This document shows, in pieces, positions 24,860 to 31,828 of a DNA stretch of 33,522 nucleotides. Numbering within the stretch: position 1 is the first letter of the stretch; each line of letters opens with the position of its first letter. The notes under the pieces were generated by a model. The model was not told where the DNA came from. It did no database searches and saw only the letters and a list, made by a program, of their open reading frames with translations. The position numbers were made by a program, and so were the translations under genes. This DNA is from CAYGWX01 sp964353855 [NCBI: uncultured bacterium] (lineage in GTDB: Bacteria; Edwardsbacteria; CAYGWX01), in NCBI GenBank assembly GCA_964353855.1, contig CAYGWX010000020.1:1-33522 (forward strand). Direction: 5' to 3'.

Positions 24860-24892
24860 GGACCGCGAAGACGGACGGGGTGTGGATGAGGG

Positions 24893-24925
24893 AAAAAGAA
24901 AGCCCCGATCGGCGATCAGGGCTTT
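24893..24925 (-). terminator. Intrinsic terminator of the AraC-GyrI gene
   Basis: On the minus strand AAAGCCCTGATC pairs with GATCGGGGCTTT (one G-T) around GCC, 18 nt after the stop codon, and is followed by CTTTTTCC. Confidence 0.8.
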
Positions 24926-24942
24926 CCGAATAGGGGGGCGGT

Positions 24943-25899
24943 TTACAGCGGCCTCACCGGAACGCAGATGTCGCATTGAAAGGCCCCTCCCGGCGGACAG
25001 TCCTTTTTCCCGCTGGAGACGTACATCTCGAAGCAGTGCCGGTCATCCGGCTGGTAGCCGCTGGCCGGCAGCCAGGTCCGGAAGAGGTCGTTCCAAACCT
25101 TTCCGATGTCGCGGTCCGTACCCTTGAAATGTCTGACGGCATACTTGCCGCCCGGGAGGTCGGTGAGGGTGATCCCGGGCTCAGCCTTGAATTTTAGGGG
25201 GACGACGACGCAGGCGTCATACCGGCATTTATCCGGCGGAGTGACGCTGGGGTCGTCGTGGCTTATGCCCACCGATACGGCTCCCTTGGGCTGGAGGTCC
25301 CTGGCCTCGGCCCAGCGGTTGAACTTCTCCCACAGCCGCGATACTGCAGGGCCGTAGGGCCCGATGTGCCGCATGTAGGCCACGTGAAAGGACGGCAGTT
25401 CTTTGATCTCGACCTTCATGGCTTTCCTCCTCTTGGTTTGGTTGGTGGATGGGCTGACGAGTATATTATACTCGCCGGAGGGAAAGCCCGCTTTCCGTTT
25501 CTTGCGTTCTTGTTTGCTTATCTTGCTTACCGTTTTACTTGTCTTGCTCCCCCCTTTCCGCCAGGCGCTCGCGCTCATTCCGAAATGAGCCTTGAAAGCC
25601 CGGGCGAACGCTGCCGAGGAGGAAAACCCGCAGCCCAGGGCGATCTCGGTGACCGGATGGTAGGGGTTGCCTCCCAGCATCCCCGCAGCCCGCTCCAGCC
25701 TCACCCGGCGGATGTGATCCCCCAGCGTCTCCCCGGCCAGGGCCGAGAAGATGCGGTGGAAATGGTATGGGGAAAAGCAGGCGACCCCGGCCAGGTCCTC
25801 CAGGATCAGCGTTTCATCCAGATGGACCTGGATGTGATCCATCACCCGGTTGATGCGGGAGCGGTATTCGGACTCGAGCTGTTGCTTTCGGTAATCCAT
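24943..25899 (-). CDS. AraC-family regulator with GyrI-like ligand domain
   Basis: A 318-residue transcription regulator. Residues ~10-110 are an AraC double helix-turn-helix (RSRINRVMDHIQVHLDETL, LAGVACFSPYHFHRIFSALAGE, VTEIALGCGFSSSAAFARAFKAHFG). From about residue 160 a GyrI-like/SOUL-type small-molecule domain follows (MKVEIKELPSFHVAYMRHIGPYGP, DLPGGKYAVRHFKGTDRDIG, FEMYVSS). This order is known in Rob/SoxS-type multidrug regulators. The ~45-residue linker is Lys/Ser-rich and encoded by repeat-like DNA, with a strong internal ribosome site before Met at 25419, so the ligand domain may also be made alone. Start is ATG 25899 or TTG 25920; neither has a clear Shine-Dalgarno. Confidence 0.87.
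   Translation of the reverse strand: MDYRKQQLESEYRSRINRVMDHIQVHLDETLILEDLAGVACFSPYHFHRIFSALAGETLGDHIRRVRLERAAGMLGGNPYHPVTEIALGCGFSSSAAFARAFKAHFGMSASAWRKGGSKTSKTVSKISKQERKKRKAGFPSGEYNILVSPSTNQTKRRKAMKVEIKELPSFHVAYMRHIGPYGPAVSRLWEKFNRWAEARDLQPKGAVSVGISHDDPSVTPPDKCRYDACVVVPLKFKAEPGITLTDLPGGKYAVRHFKGTDRDIGKVWNDLFRTWLPASGYQPDDRHCFEMYVSSGKKDCPPGGAFQCDICVPVRPL
25417..25430 (-). promoter_or_regulatory. Internal ribosome-binding site and start in the AraC-GyrI gene
   Basis: GGAGGA (25430-25425) sits 5 nt before an in-frame ATG (25419) that begins exactly at the GyrI-like domain (MKVEIKELP). It is a better initiation site than that of the full gene. Confidence 0.6.
25459..25473. promoter_or_regulatory. 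Palindrome with embedded TATAAT in the AraC-GyrI linker
   Basis: GAGTATA-T-TATACTC is a perfect 7-bp inverted repeat. On the minus strand it contains TATAAT (25470-25465), about 45 nt upstream of the internal ATG. It could be an internal promoter or operator; no -35 hexamer is seen. Confidence 0.4.
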
Positions 25900-25925
25900 G
25901 AATGGGTTGTCTTGGCTCAAACTAA

Positions 25926-25947
25926 AGCCCCGACGACGGTCGGGGCT
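25926..25947 (-). terminator. Hairpin terminator after the TfoX-like gene
   Basis: AGCCCCGAC and GTCGGGGCT form a perfect 9-bp stem with a 4-nt loop, 21 nt downstream of the stop codon on the minus strand, followed by TTAGTTTG. The U-tract is weak. Confidence 0.6.
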
Positions 25948-25968
25948 CCCTGGGCGGCAAGGTCCCTT

Positions 25969-26337
25969 TTATTTCTTCCGTTTCTTGGGCGGCAGGGAGG
26001 AGACGTACTCCGCTGATTTCCTCAGCCATTCGGCGAACGCGGCCTTGTTCCCGACCAGGGACTCCGGCAGGACGACGTAATCTTTCATAACCCTTCCCGG
26101 AAGAGGCTCGAAGGGATGGGCCTCGTCGTTCTCCCGTAGGAGAGCCGCCCGGTCCTTCTCGGAAAGGCGGAGGAACAGGTTGTCCTGGTGAGTGCCGATG
26201 AACATGTTGTCGTTGATGAAATACACCGGATACCCGAACATCGGCTTGAGCTGGCAGGGGATCGCCTTCACGGAGGCGTGCAGAAACTCCACGAGCTCCG
26301 GGGGGGTCTTCTTCCATTTCTTTGGGAAAGGCTTCAC
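25969..26337 (-). CDS. TfoX N-terminal-domain protein
   Basis: A 122-residue cytoplasmic protein matching the TfoX/Sxy N-terminal domain: KPMFGYPVYFINDNMFIGTHQDNLFLRLSEKD, then FEPLPGRVMKDYVVLPESL, ending in a Lys-rich tail (PPKKRKK). In Haemophilus and Escherichia full-length TfoX/Sxy regulates competence genes. Stand-alone N-domains are widespread and their role is unknown. It starts at GTG 26337 with only a weak AAGAGA before it, and lies downstream of tRNA-Pro across a heptad array, so it may ride on the dnaX-recR transcript. Confidence 0.8.
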   Translation of the reverse strand: MKPFPKKWKKTPPELVEFLHASVKAIPCQLKPMFGYPVYFINDNMFIGTHQDNLFLRLSEKDRAALLRENDEAHPFEPLPGRVMKDYVVLPESLVGNKAAFAEWLRKSAEYVSSLPPKKRKK

Positions 26338-26353
26338 GATGTCTCTTGGGTGG

Positions 26354-26388
26354 CCGTTTCTAATTTCTGACTTCTATCCTCTAACTCC
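26354..26388. repeat. 7-nt degenerate tandem array, 5 units
   Basis: Read on the minus strand: GGAGTTA, GAGGATA, GAAGTCA, GAAATTA, GAAACGG. It fills the spacer between tRNA-Pro and the TfoX-like gene. Confidence 0.7.
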
Positions 26389-26396
26389 TGCTTTTC

Positions 26397-26475
26397 TGGT
26401 CGGGGCGCCCAGATTCGAACTGGGGACCTCCTGCGCCCAAGGCAGGCGCGCTAAACCGGACTGCGCTACGCCCCG
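26397..26475 (-). tRNA. tRNA-Pro (anticodon TGG)
   Basis: A complete cloverleaf on the minus strand: acceptor CGGGGCG/CGCCCCG, anticodon stem CCTGC/GCAGG with loop CTTGGGC (anticodon TGG) and T arm around AGTTCGAATCT. Discriminator A and an encoded CCA (26397-26399) follow. Its 5' end is 4 bp after the recR stop codon, so it must be processed from the dnaX-ybaB-recR transcript unless a promoter lies within recR. Confidence 0.95.
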
Positions 26476-26479
26476 ACAG

Positions 26480-27088
26480 TTAGAGTTCGGTCCGTCCCTC
26501 CAAGGAACGTTTCAGGGTGACCTCGTCGGCCAGGTCCAGCGCGCTCCCGACGGGCAGGCCGCGGGCGATGCGGGTGACCCGGATGCCCAGGGGCCGGATC
26601 AGCTTGGCGAGGTAAAGGGCCGTGGTCTCTCCTTCGGTGGTGGGGTTCGTGGCCACGATGACTTCCCGGATTTCGTCTCCCTCCAGCCGTTCGCGGAGCT
26701 CCCGGATATGCAACTGCTCCGGCCCGATCCCGTCCAGGGGCGAGAGCGCCCCGCCCAGCACGTGGTACAGCCCGCGGTACTCCCTGGTCCGCTCCAGGCT
26801 CAGGACGTCCGAGGGTTCCTCCACCACGCAGATCATGCTCCGCTCCCGACCGTCATGGTTGCAGATGGAGCAGGGGTCTTTCTCGGTCAGGGTGAAGCAA
26901 ACCGAGCAGAGCCGGATCTTCTCCTTGAGTTCCTGCACGGACCGGGCCAGGGCCTTGGCCTCTTCCTCCGGGGCTTTGAGCAGGTAGAACGCGATCCGTT
27001 GTGCGCTCTTCCGTCCGATCCCGGGCAGCTTCATGAACTCCGTCACCAGGGCCGTCAGGGCTTCGGAATCGTAGGAAGGCGGGATCAT
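26480..27088 (-). CDS. recR: Recombination mediator RecR
   Basis: A 202-residue RecR, which with RecF/RecO loads RecA on gapped DNA. A helix-hairpin-helix region (MKLPGIGRKSAQRIAFYLL, ~19-37), a four-Cys zinc site (Cys61, Cys64, Cys73, Cys76 in LCSVCFTLTEKDPCSIC) and a Toprim domain (ICVVEEPSDVLSLE, YHVLGGALSPLDGIGPEQL, EVIVATNPTTEGETTALYL) are in the usual order. Length is standard. It is the third gene of the dnaX-ybaB-recR block and is separated by 23 bp from ybaB. Confidence 0.97.
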   Translation of the reverse strand: MIPPSYDSEALTALVTEFMKLPGIGRKSAQRIAFYLLKAPEEEAKALARSVQELKEKIRLCSVCFTLTEKDPCSICNHDGRERSMICVVEEPSDVLSLERTREYRGLYHVLGGALSPLDGIGPEQLHIRELRERLEGDEIREVIVATNPTTEGETTALYLAKLIRPLGIRVTRIARGLPVGSALDLADEVTLKRSLEGRTEL

Positions 27089-27111
27089 TCTTCGTGGGAC
27101 TCAGTCCGATT

Positions 27112-27423
27112 TCAGAGGATCCCCGGGGGAAGCATCCCCTGGGTGACCTTGCCCATCTCCTCCGCGGCGACTTCCTGGGCCCGCTTCCGGGCCTCGTTCA
27201 CCGCGGCCAAAACCAATTCCTCCAGCATTCCGACCTCCTGGGGGTTCACGATCTCGGGGTCGATCTTGACCGCGAGGACGTTCTGCTGGCCGTCGCAGGT
27301 CACGGTCACCATGCCCCCTCCGGAGGAGGCCTCCACGGTTTTCCGGGCCAGCTCCTCCTGGACCTTGGCCAGCTTGGACTGCATGGCCTGGGCCTGCTTC
27401 ATCAGGTCGCCCAGTCCCTTCAT
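27112..27423 (-). CDS. ybaB: YbaB/EbfC nucleoid-associated protein
   Basis: A 103-residue YbaB/EbfC DNA-binding protein (KGLGDLMKQAQAMQSKL, VEASSGGGMVTVTCDGQQNVLAVKIDPEIV), which forms tweezer-like dimers on DNA in studied homologues. ATG 27423 is chosen over an upstream in-frame start because AAGGAG lies just before it. The gene sits between dnaX and recR as in many bacteria. Confidence 0.95.
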   Translation of the reverse strand: MKGLGDLMKQAQAMQSKLAKVQEELARKTVEASSGGGMVTVTCDGQQNVLAVKIDPEIVNPQEVGMLEELVLAAVNEARKRAQEVAAEEMGKVTQGMLPPGIL

Positions 27424-27436
27424 CCCGCTCCTTTCC

Positions 27437-29002
27437 TCATACGATCTCCCCCCCGAAGGCATCCAGGACGCGGCGGACCCCGCTCGAGTCCTCGCCGGTG
27501 GCCAGGGCCGCCTTCCGGTCTCCGGCGGGCTCCTCCTTCTCTTGTCCCGGCGGGTTGGGCGTCAGGGTGCAGCCGATCCGCAGGGTGGTGTTGAAAAAAT
27601 GGGACAGGGTCTTCTCCACCGCGGCGCGGTGCTTGGACTCCACCTGCTCCTTGGAGAAGGCATTGGTCTGCGGGAAGGCGATCTGGAGCACCCCGTCGCG
27701 ATACCCCACGGGCCGGCCCGAGGCCAGGAAGCTTCCCGCGGCCATGGCCTCCTTCTGCAGGGAATCCACGACCTGGCTCCAGCGGGTCTCGATGGCGGCG
27801 AGGTCCAGGCTTCCCTGAGGCTTGGAGGGAGGGGAAACAGGGGGGGCCTCCTGTCCTTTTTTGGGAGGGGGCTCTGCGGCCCGCGGCCGGGAAGGGCTTC
27901 CCAGCCGTCCCAGACCGTCCAGAACCTGGGCCAGGGACACGGAGTCGTCCATCCGGGCCAGGCGGACCAGGGCCACCTCCAGGAGGGTCCTCGGCTGGGT
28001 GCTCCGACGCATGTCCCTGGCGAGCTCGAGCAGGACCCCGATCATCCTCAGGAAGTCCTGGGGCGAAGGGGAAGCGGCGTCGGCGGCCTGGGGGGCCGGT
28101 TTCTCCAGGCCGGCGATCAGCAGGGATTTGAGATGCTCGGTGAGCCCGGCGATGAGCTCCTCCATGTCCGCGCCCTCATCCAGGGCTTTGGCCGCCAGGG
28201 CCAGGACCTCCTTGGTCTCGTGGCGGGACAGGTGTTCGGAGAGCGTACGATAGGTCTCCTCGGGAAGCATGCCCAAAAGCTCCTGCGCCCGGGCCGCGGT
28301 CAGGGGGCCCTCGGCTGCGGAATGCAGCTGGTCCAGGAGCCCGATGGCGTCTCGCATCGAGCCGTCGGCTTTCTGCGCCAGGAGGCTCAGGCACTCCGGC
28401 TCGACGTCCATCCCTTCATCCTTGGCGAGCTGGACCAATCGCGCCACGGTTTCCCGGGGACCGATCCGGCGGAAATCGTAGCGCTGACAGCGGGAGTGAA
28501 TGGTGGCCGGGACCTTGAAGGGCTCGGTGGTGGCGAACACGAAGACCACGTGCTTGGGAGGCTCCTCCAGGGTCTTGAGGAGGGCGTTGAAGGCCTGCTC
28601 GGTGAGCATGTGAACTTCGTCGATGATGTAGACCTTGTAGCGGCCGCGGCTCGAGGCGTAGCGCACGTTCTCCCGGAGCTCCCGGACCTGGTCGATCCCG
28701 CGGTTGGAGGCCCCGTCTATCTCCAGCACGTCCAGGGACCGGCTGTTCGCGATCTCCTTGCAGGAGGAACACTCGCCGCAGGGCTCCGAGGTGCGCTCCT
28801 CGCGCTGCTCGCAGTTCAGGGCCATGGCCAGAAGCCGTGCGGTGGTGGTCTTTCCGGTTCCCCGGGGCCCGGAGAAAAGGTAGGCGTGGGTGATTCGGCC
28901 CGTGCGCACCGCGTTCTCCAGGAGCGTGGTGACGTGGGGCTGTCCCACGACGTCCGCGAAGCGCTGGGGCCGGTACTTCCTGGCCAGAACCTGATAGCTC
29001 AC
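27437..29002 (-). CDS. dnaX: DNA polymerase III subunit gamma/tau
   Basis: A 521-residue clamp-loader ATPase. YQVLARKYRPQRFADVVGQ opens the AAA+ domain; Walker A is GPRGTGKT (45-52). A four-Cys zinc module uses Cys64, Cys75, Cys78 and Cys81. Walker B is VYIIDEVHML, and sensor motifs include VFATTEPFKVPATIHSRCQ and GSMRDAIGLLDQL. Domain III follows, then a Pro/Lys-rich linker and a short C-terminal domain, so the main product is tau-like. Start is GTG 29002, with no Shine-Dalgarno: upstream is AT-rich heptad-repeat DNA. It ends 13 bp before ybaB. Confidence 0.96.
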   Translation of the reverse strand: MSYQVLARKYRPQRFADVVGQPHVTTLLENAVRTGRITHAYLFSGPRGTGKTTTARLLAMALNCEQREERTSEPCGECSSCKEIANSRSLDVLEIDGASNRGIDQVRELRENVRYASSRGRYKVYIIDEVHMLTEQAFNALLKTLEEPPKHVVFVFATTEPFKVPATIHSRCQRYDFRRIGPRETVARLVQLAKDEGMDVEPECLSLLAQKADGSMRDAIGLLDQLHSAAEGPLTAARAQELLGMLPEETYRTLSEHLSRHETKEVLALAAKALDEGADMEELIAGLTEHLKSLLIAGLEKPAPQAADAASPSPQDFLRMIGVLLELARDMRRSTQPRTLLEVALVRLARMDDSVSLAQVLDGLGRLGSPSRPRAAEPPPKKGQEAPPVSPPSKPQGSLDLAAIETRWSQVVDSLQKEAMAAGSFLASGRPVGYRDGVLQIAFPQTNAFSKEQVESKHRAAVEKTLSHFFNTTLRIGCTLTPNPPGQEKEEPAGDRKAALATGEDSSGVRRVLDAFGGEIV

Positions 29003-29065
29003 AGTTTTAAATTTTGGAATTTATATTTAGGATTCTGGAACTCCGCATTCCGAATTCCAAAATCC
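29003..29065. repeat. 7-nt degenerate tandem array, about 9 units
   Basis: Read on the minus strand: GCGGATT, TTGGAAT, TCGGAAT, GCGGAGT, TCCAGAA, TCCTAAA, TATAAAT, TCCAAAA, TTTAAAA. It spans the gap from the SRP RNA to the dnaX GTG codon and gradually decays toward the gene. Confidence 0.65.
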
Positions 29066-29077
29066 GCATTGGGTAAA

Positions 29078-29355
29078 GCCGGCCGTGCACCCGGCTTCGT
29101 TCTCCCCTCCCGGGGGCCCCGCGGCATCGGGCTCCGACCAGGCGCCCCGACAACAGACAAGGGGTCCTCTTACGGCTGCTGCCTTCCGGCCCTGACCGGG
29201 TTCGTGGTCCTCGGCTCTGCCGGACCCGGTCCTCAACGCCCAAATGACGCAGTTGCACCGCCGGGAAGGACGAGACCTCAGACGCGGGATTTCCACCCTG
29301 CGTGAAGCGGATTTCAGGCTACAGGGAACCGCTGACTCCCCGTGTAGCACGGCCG
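29078..29355 (-). ncRNA. ffs: Signal recognition particle RNA, long form with Alu domain
   Basis: The minus strand contains the universal SRP domain-IV core (GGTCAGG, then CCGGAAGGCAGCAGCC with the GGAA tetraloop). Upstream is an Alu domain like that of the Bacillus-type RNA: GGCCGTGCTACACGGGG, AGCGGTTCCCTGTAGCC and TGAAATCCGC. The 5' end ACCGGCCGTGC pairs with 3' GCACGGCCGGC, closing a ~278-nt molecule. It scaffolds Ffh for co-translational targeting. It sits directly upstream of dnaX, a common arrangement. Ends are set by the terminal helix and are accurate to a few nt. Confidence 0.93.
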
Positions 29356-29383
29356 GTCTTTCCTTCGAAAAAACGATATATGG

Positions 29384-29412
29384 AGTATATCAGATGCGGG
29401 TGAGAAAGTCAA
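29384..29412 (-). promoter_or_regulatory. Promoter of the SRP RNA
   Basis: On the minus strand TTGACT (29412-29407), 17 nt and TATACT (29389-29384), with a predicted start near 29377, about 22 nt before the RNA terminal helix. Confidence 0.85.
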
Positions 29413-29455
29413 GAGACGGAGAGAACGAACGCAAGGAGTTTTTTATGAATAAAGA

Positions 29456-29485
29456 TTGACAAAACCTTTCCGAAACTGGTATGAT
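29456..29485 (+). promoter_or_regulatory. Promoter of the TPR protein gene
   Basis: TTGACA (29456-29461), 18 nt and TATGAT (29480-29485), divergent from the SRP promoter 44 bp away. The predicted start near 29492 rules out ATG 29481 as the translation start of the next gene. Confidence 0.75.
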
Positions 29486-29534
29486 ACCTGCGGGATCGCC
29501 GTCCTTTTCACCTTTATCCTTAAGAGGCTTGTTG

Positions 29535-31004
29535 TTGAGACCGTCTTGCTTTCCCTACCACACCCTGATCGAAACCTGCCGTTCGTGGGGCGAGGACCCT
29601 AACTTGCAAGCCTGCCTCACCGGAAGGCGGCCTGAGGCCTTCCCGGCGTTCGTGCGCCTGGTCCTGAAGAGCAACGCCGTGGAGGTGTGCAACCGCATTG
29701 GAGACTTCGATGCCGGTCTCCGGGCCGGTCAGGAGGCGCTCGCCGCGTCCCGGACCGCGGGCCTGCCCCTGGGCCAGGCCCAAGCCCTCCTCCTGTTATC
29801 CAGGAGCTATGGCTTTCGAAGTGAGTTTGTGCGGATGAAGGAAACGGCCGAAGAGGCCCTCCAGATCTATACGGCGTACGACCATCGCAAGGGACAGGCC
29901 GAGGCCCTGAACGAGATCGGGTATCCCTGCGAGATGGTCGGGGACCTGGAGGCTGCCGAGGCCCATTGGGAGCAAGCCCGGACGCTCCTGGAGCCTCTCG
30001 GGGAAAAGGACAGCCTGGTGATATGCCTGTGCCGCCTGGCCGCCCTTCAAGGCAACCGAGGCAAATATGACCGGGCCCGGGAGAACGCCGAACGGGCCCT
30101 GAGCCTGGCCATGGAGACCGAAAATCTTGGAGGCCAGGGGGGGTGCTATTCGGTGATCTCCAACCTCCGCTACATGCAGGGGAACATGGCCAGGTCCCTG
30201 TCCTGCGATGAGAGCGCCCTGGCGCTCTTTCAGAGGGTCGGGGACCGCTCCTCCCAGGCCAGGACCCTGCAGAACATCGCCAGCTCCGAGGTCCAGCTGG
30301 GGAACTTCCCAAGGGCCATGACCTGTTTCGCCCAGGCTTATGAGCAGAGCCAAGTCATGGGCGACCGATACGCCGCGGGATTTATCCTCTCCAACCTGGG
30401 GGCGACGCACGAGGCCCTGGGCGACTTCGAGCAGGCTGTGTCCTTTCAGGATCGGGCCCTGGCCATCCGGCGCGAGACCGGGGAGCGGGGCGGTCAGGCC
30501 GCGAGCCTTTTGTTCCTCGTTTCAGCCTGCCTCCATCTGGGGAATCCGATTCGGGCTCGGGAAGCCCTGGCCGAGGTCCAGGCCCTGGCTCAGGTCAAGG
30601 AGCTGGACGAAATCAATCTCTGCCACCTCTTCCAGCGGGCGGCGGAACTGGCTATCATGGATGGTGATCCGGTGTTGGCCGAAAGGGAGATCGAAAGCGG
30701 CCTGCTTCTGGCCGAGGCTCTGGGGTCCAAGTTCCGTAGGGCGACGCTTCTCATGCTCCGGGCGGACTTGAAGAACAAGCAGGGGGATTGGCCGGGCTCT
30801 CAGGCCGACTGGGTGGAAAGCGTGAACCTCCTCGGCTCCATTGGTGAGAAGGCGGACTTGGCCAGGGCATTCTATTTCTTCGGAAAGGCCCTTCTAACCC
30901 ACGGGGAGGAGGACAAGGGTCGCTGGTATCTCACGGAGGCGAGGAGGCTGTGGGAGGCTATTGGAGCGAAGGGCTGGCTGGCGAAGTTTGAGGATTCCTC
31001 CTGA
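29535..31004 (+). CDS. Tetratricopeptide-repeat protein
   Basis: A ~489-residue protein made almost wholly of ~40-residue TPR units: ALLLLSRSYGFRSEFVRMKE, ALNEIGYPCEMVGDLEAAEA, ICLCRLAALQGNRGKYDRAR, TLQNIASSEVQLGNFPRAMT, ILSNLGATHEALGDFEQAVS and others, about ten in total. It resembles the TPR arms of AAA/LuxR- or adenylate-cyclase-type signalling proteins and the Rap/LGN scaffold class, but carries no catalytic or DNA-binding domain. It has no signal peptide, so a cytoplasmic protein-protein scaffold is inferred. The frame is open upstream; TTG 29535 is chosen because AAGAGG (29522-29527) lies 7 nt before it and the promoter excludes earlier starts. Confidence 0.8.
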   Translation: MRPSCFPYHTLIETCRSWGEDPNLQACLTGRRPEAFPAFVRLVLKSNAVEVCNRIGDFDAGLRAGQEALAASRTAGLPLGQAQALLLLSRSYGFRSEFVRMKETAEEALQIYTAYDHRKGQAEALNEIGYPCEMVGDLEAAEAHWEQARTLLEPLGEKDSLVICLCRLAALQGNRGKYDRARENAERALSLAMETENLGGQGGCYSVISNLRYMQGNMARSLSCDESALALFQRVGDRSSQARTLQNIASSEVQLGNFPRAMTCFAQAYEQSQVMGDRYAAGFILSNLGATHEALGDFEQAVSFQDRALAIRRETGERGGQAASLLFLVSACLHLGNPIRAREALAEVQALAQVKELDEINLCHLFQRAAELAIMDGDPVLAEREIESGLLLAEALGSKFRRATLLMLRADLKNKQGDWPGSQADWVESVNLLGSIGEKADLARAFYFFGKALLTHGEEDKGRWYLTEARRLWEAIGAKGWLAKFEDSS

Positions 31005-31015
31005 GGGGTCTTTGT

Positions 31016-31101
31016 CCCGATAAATCGGGGCAGGGGAAAAGCCCAGGGCAGCGCCCTGGGATCACGAAGGCCAAGAGGCTTGTGCGCCCTGAAGGGGCGC
31101 A
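31016..31101. repeat. REP-like cluster of three hairpins
   Basis: Three perfect palindromes stand in a row: CCCGAT/ATCGGG (31016-31029), CCCAGGGC/GCCCTGGG (31042-31060) and TGCGCCC/GGGCGCA (31083-31101). Motifs of this composition (CCCAGGGC..GCCCTGGG next to GCGCCC..GGGCGC) recur in many genomes as mobile REP-type elements. No transposase is seen. A fourth palindrome, GCTTTAT/ATAAAGC (31131-31156), follows and may end the XRE transcript on the minus strand. Confidence 0.6.
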
Positions 31102-31162
31102 GGTATTCTTAATCAGTGACGGGTTAAGTCGCTTTATTTACGCAATGACATAAAGCGGGGGC

Positions 31163-31519
31163 TTAGCGGTTAGAGCGGGGAAGCTTTTTAAGGAAACGGG
31201 TTAAAAGAAGGATGTTTTCAGCAGAGAGGCTTCGGGTCGCCCTGAGAAGTTGATAGGTGGCGAGTTCGCGGGGGGTGGGGTGGCGCAGCGAATCGAATTT
31301 GAAAAGGTCGTGCAGAGGGATATTTAAAGCTGCGGCGATCCGTGCTAAGGTGGGAAGGGAGGGGGATACGTCACCGCACTCGACCACGCTGATGAAATGT
31401 GCGGAGAGGTCGGCGGTTTCTGCAAGCTGGGTCTGGGTCCTTCCCCGAGCCTTGCGGGCCTGTCGGATGGAGGCACCTAACTCTCGGAGCAGGTCAGTTC
31501 GTCGTTTTGGGTTAAGCAT
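31163..31519 (-). CDS. XRE-family transcription regulator
   Basis: A 118-residue regulator. Residues ~12-70 are a Cro/C1-type helix-turn-helix: LGASIRQARKARGRTQTQLAETADLSAHFISVVECGDVSPSLPTLARIAAAL, the classic five-helix fold. The C-terminal ~45 residues (LRHPTPRELATYQLL through ENILLLTRFLKKLPRS) are helical and may dimerise. It starts at ATG 31519. It is divergent from the beta-propeller gene, separated by ~310 bp containing a consensus promoter, so it may control that gene, itself or both (inference). The gene and spacer are less GC-rich than most of the window. Confidence 0.9.
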   Translation of the reverse strand: MLNPKRRTDLLRELGASIRQARKARGRTQTQLAETADLSAHFISVVECGDVSPSLPTLARIAAALNIPLHDLFKFDSLRHPTPRELATYQLLRATRSLSAENILLLTRFLKKLPRSNR

Positions 31520-31592
31520 ATTGCCTAAGAGGATACTACATTAAGGGGGGATTGTGGAATGAATGAATAAATAAAAAAAGTTTCTATGGTAC

Positions 31593-31622
31593 TTGACAGA
31601 ATAATGATATATCTGCTATAAT
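31593..31622 (+). promoter_or_regulatory. Consensus sigma70 promoter of the beta-propeller gene
   Basis: TTGACA (31593-31598), 18 nt, TATAAT (31617-31622), both hexamers perfect. A palindrome GATATATC (31606-31613) lies in the spacer, a possible operator. The ~200-nt leader that follows (31629-31828) has a distant AGGATGC/GCATCCT pairing (31717-31723 with 31768-31774) but no gene or known riboswitch I can see. Confidence 0.85.
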
Positions 31623-31828
31623 ATGACCGTTTAATGTTTTCTGTTTTGGGACCTTTGTTTGTGTATAGGCTTTAACGGGTTGGGGGGGTCTTGCGGCAAA
31701 GAGGTAAATTCGATTTAGGATGCGTACTTCCTGAGCCAGCTTCAATTGAAACGGGCAAGGGAGAGGGGCATCCTTTTTGCTTGTGGAGTAAGGAGTTAAA
31801 CGGCTAACTTCGGAAGGAGGAACAAGTA

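Noticed and set aside
27858-27863. A6 run in dnaX as a tau/gamma frameshift site
   Set aside because: In the reading frame it is C-AAA-AAA-G, not a full slippery heptamer, and I could not confirm a nearby stop or stimulatory stem.
26192-29305. Plus-strand open frame of over 1000 codons
   Set aside because: It is antisense to TfoX-like, tRNA-Pro, recR, ybaB, dnaX and the SRP RNA, all of which have firm evidence; high GC keeps the opposite frame free of stops.
29445-29459. Five-codon mini-ORF (MNKD stop) with a good AAGGAG
   Set aside because: It lies upstream of the predicted transcription start of the TPR gene and its stop overlaps the -35 element, so a leader peptide role is unsupported.
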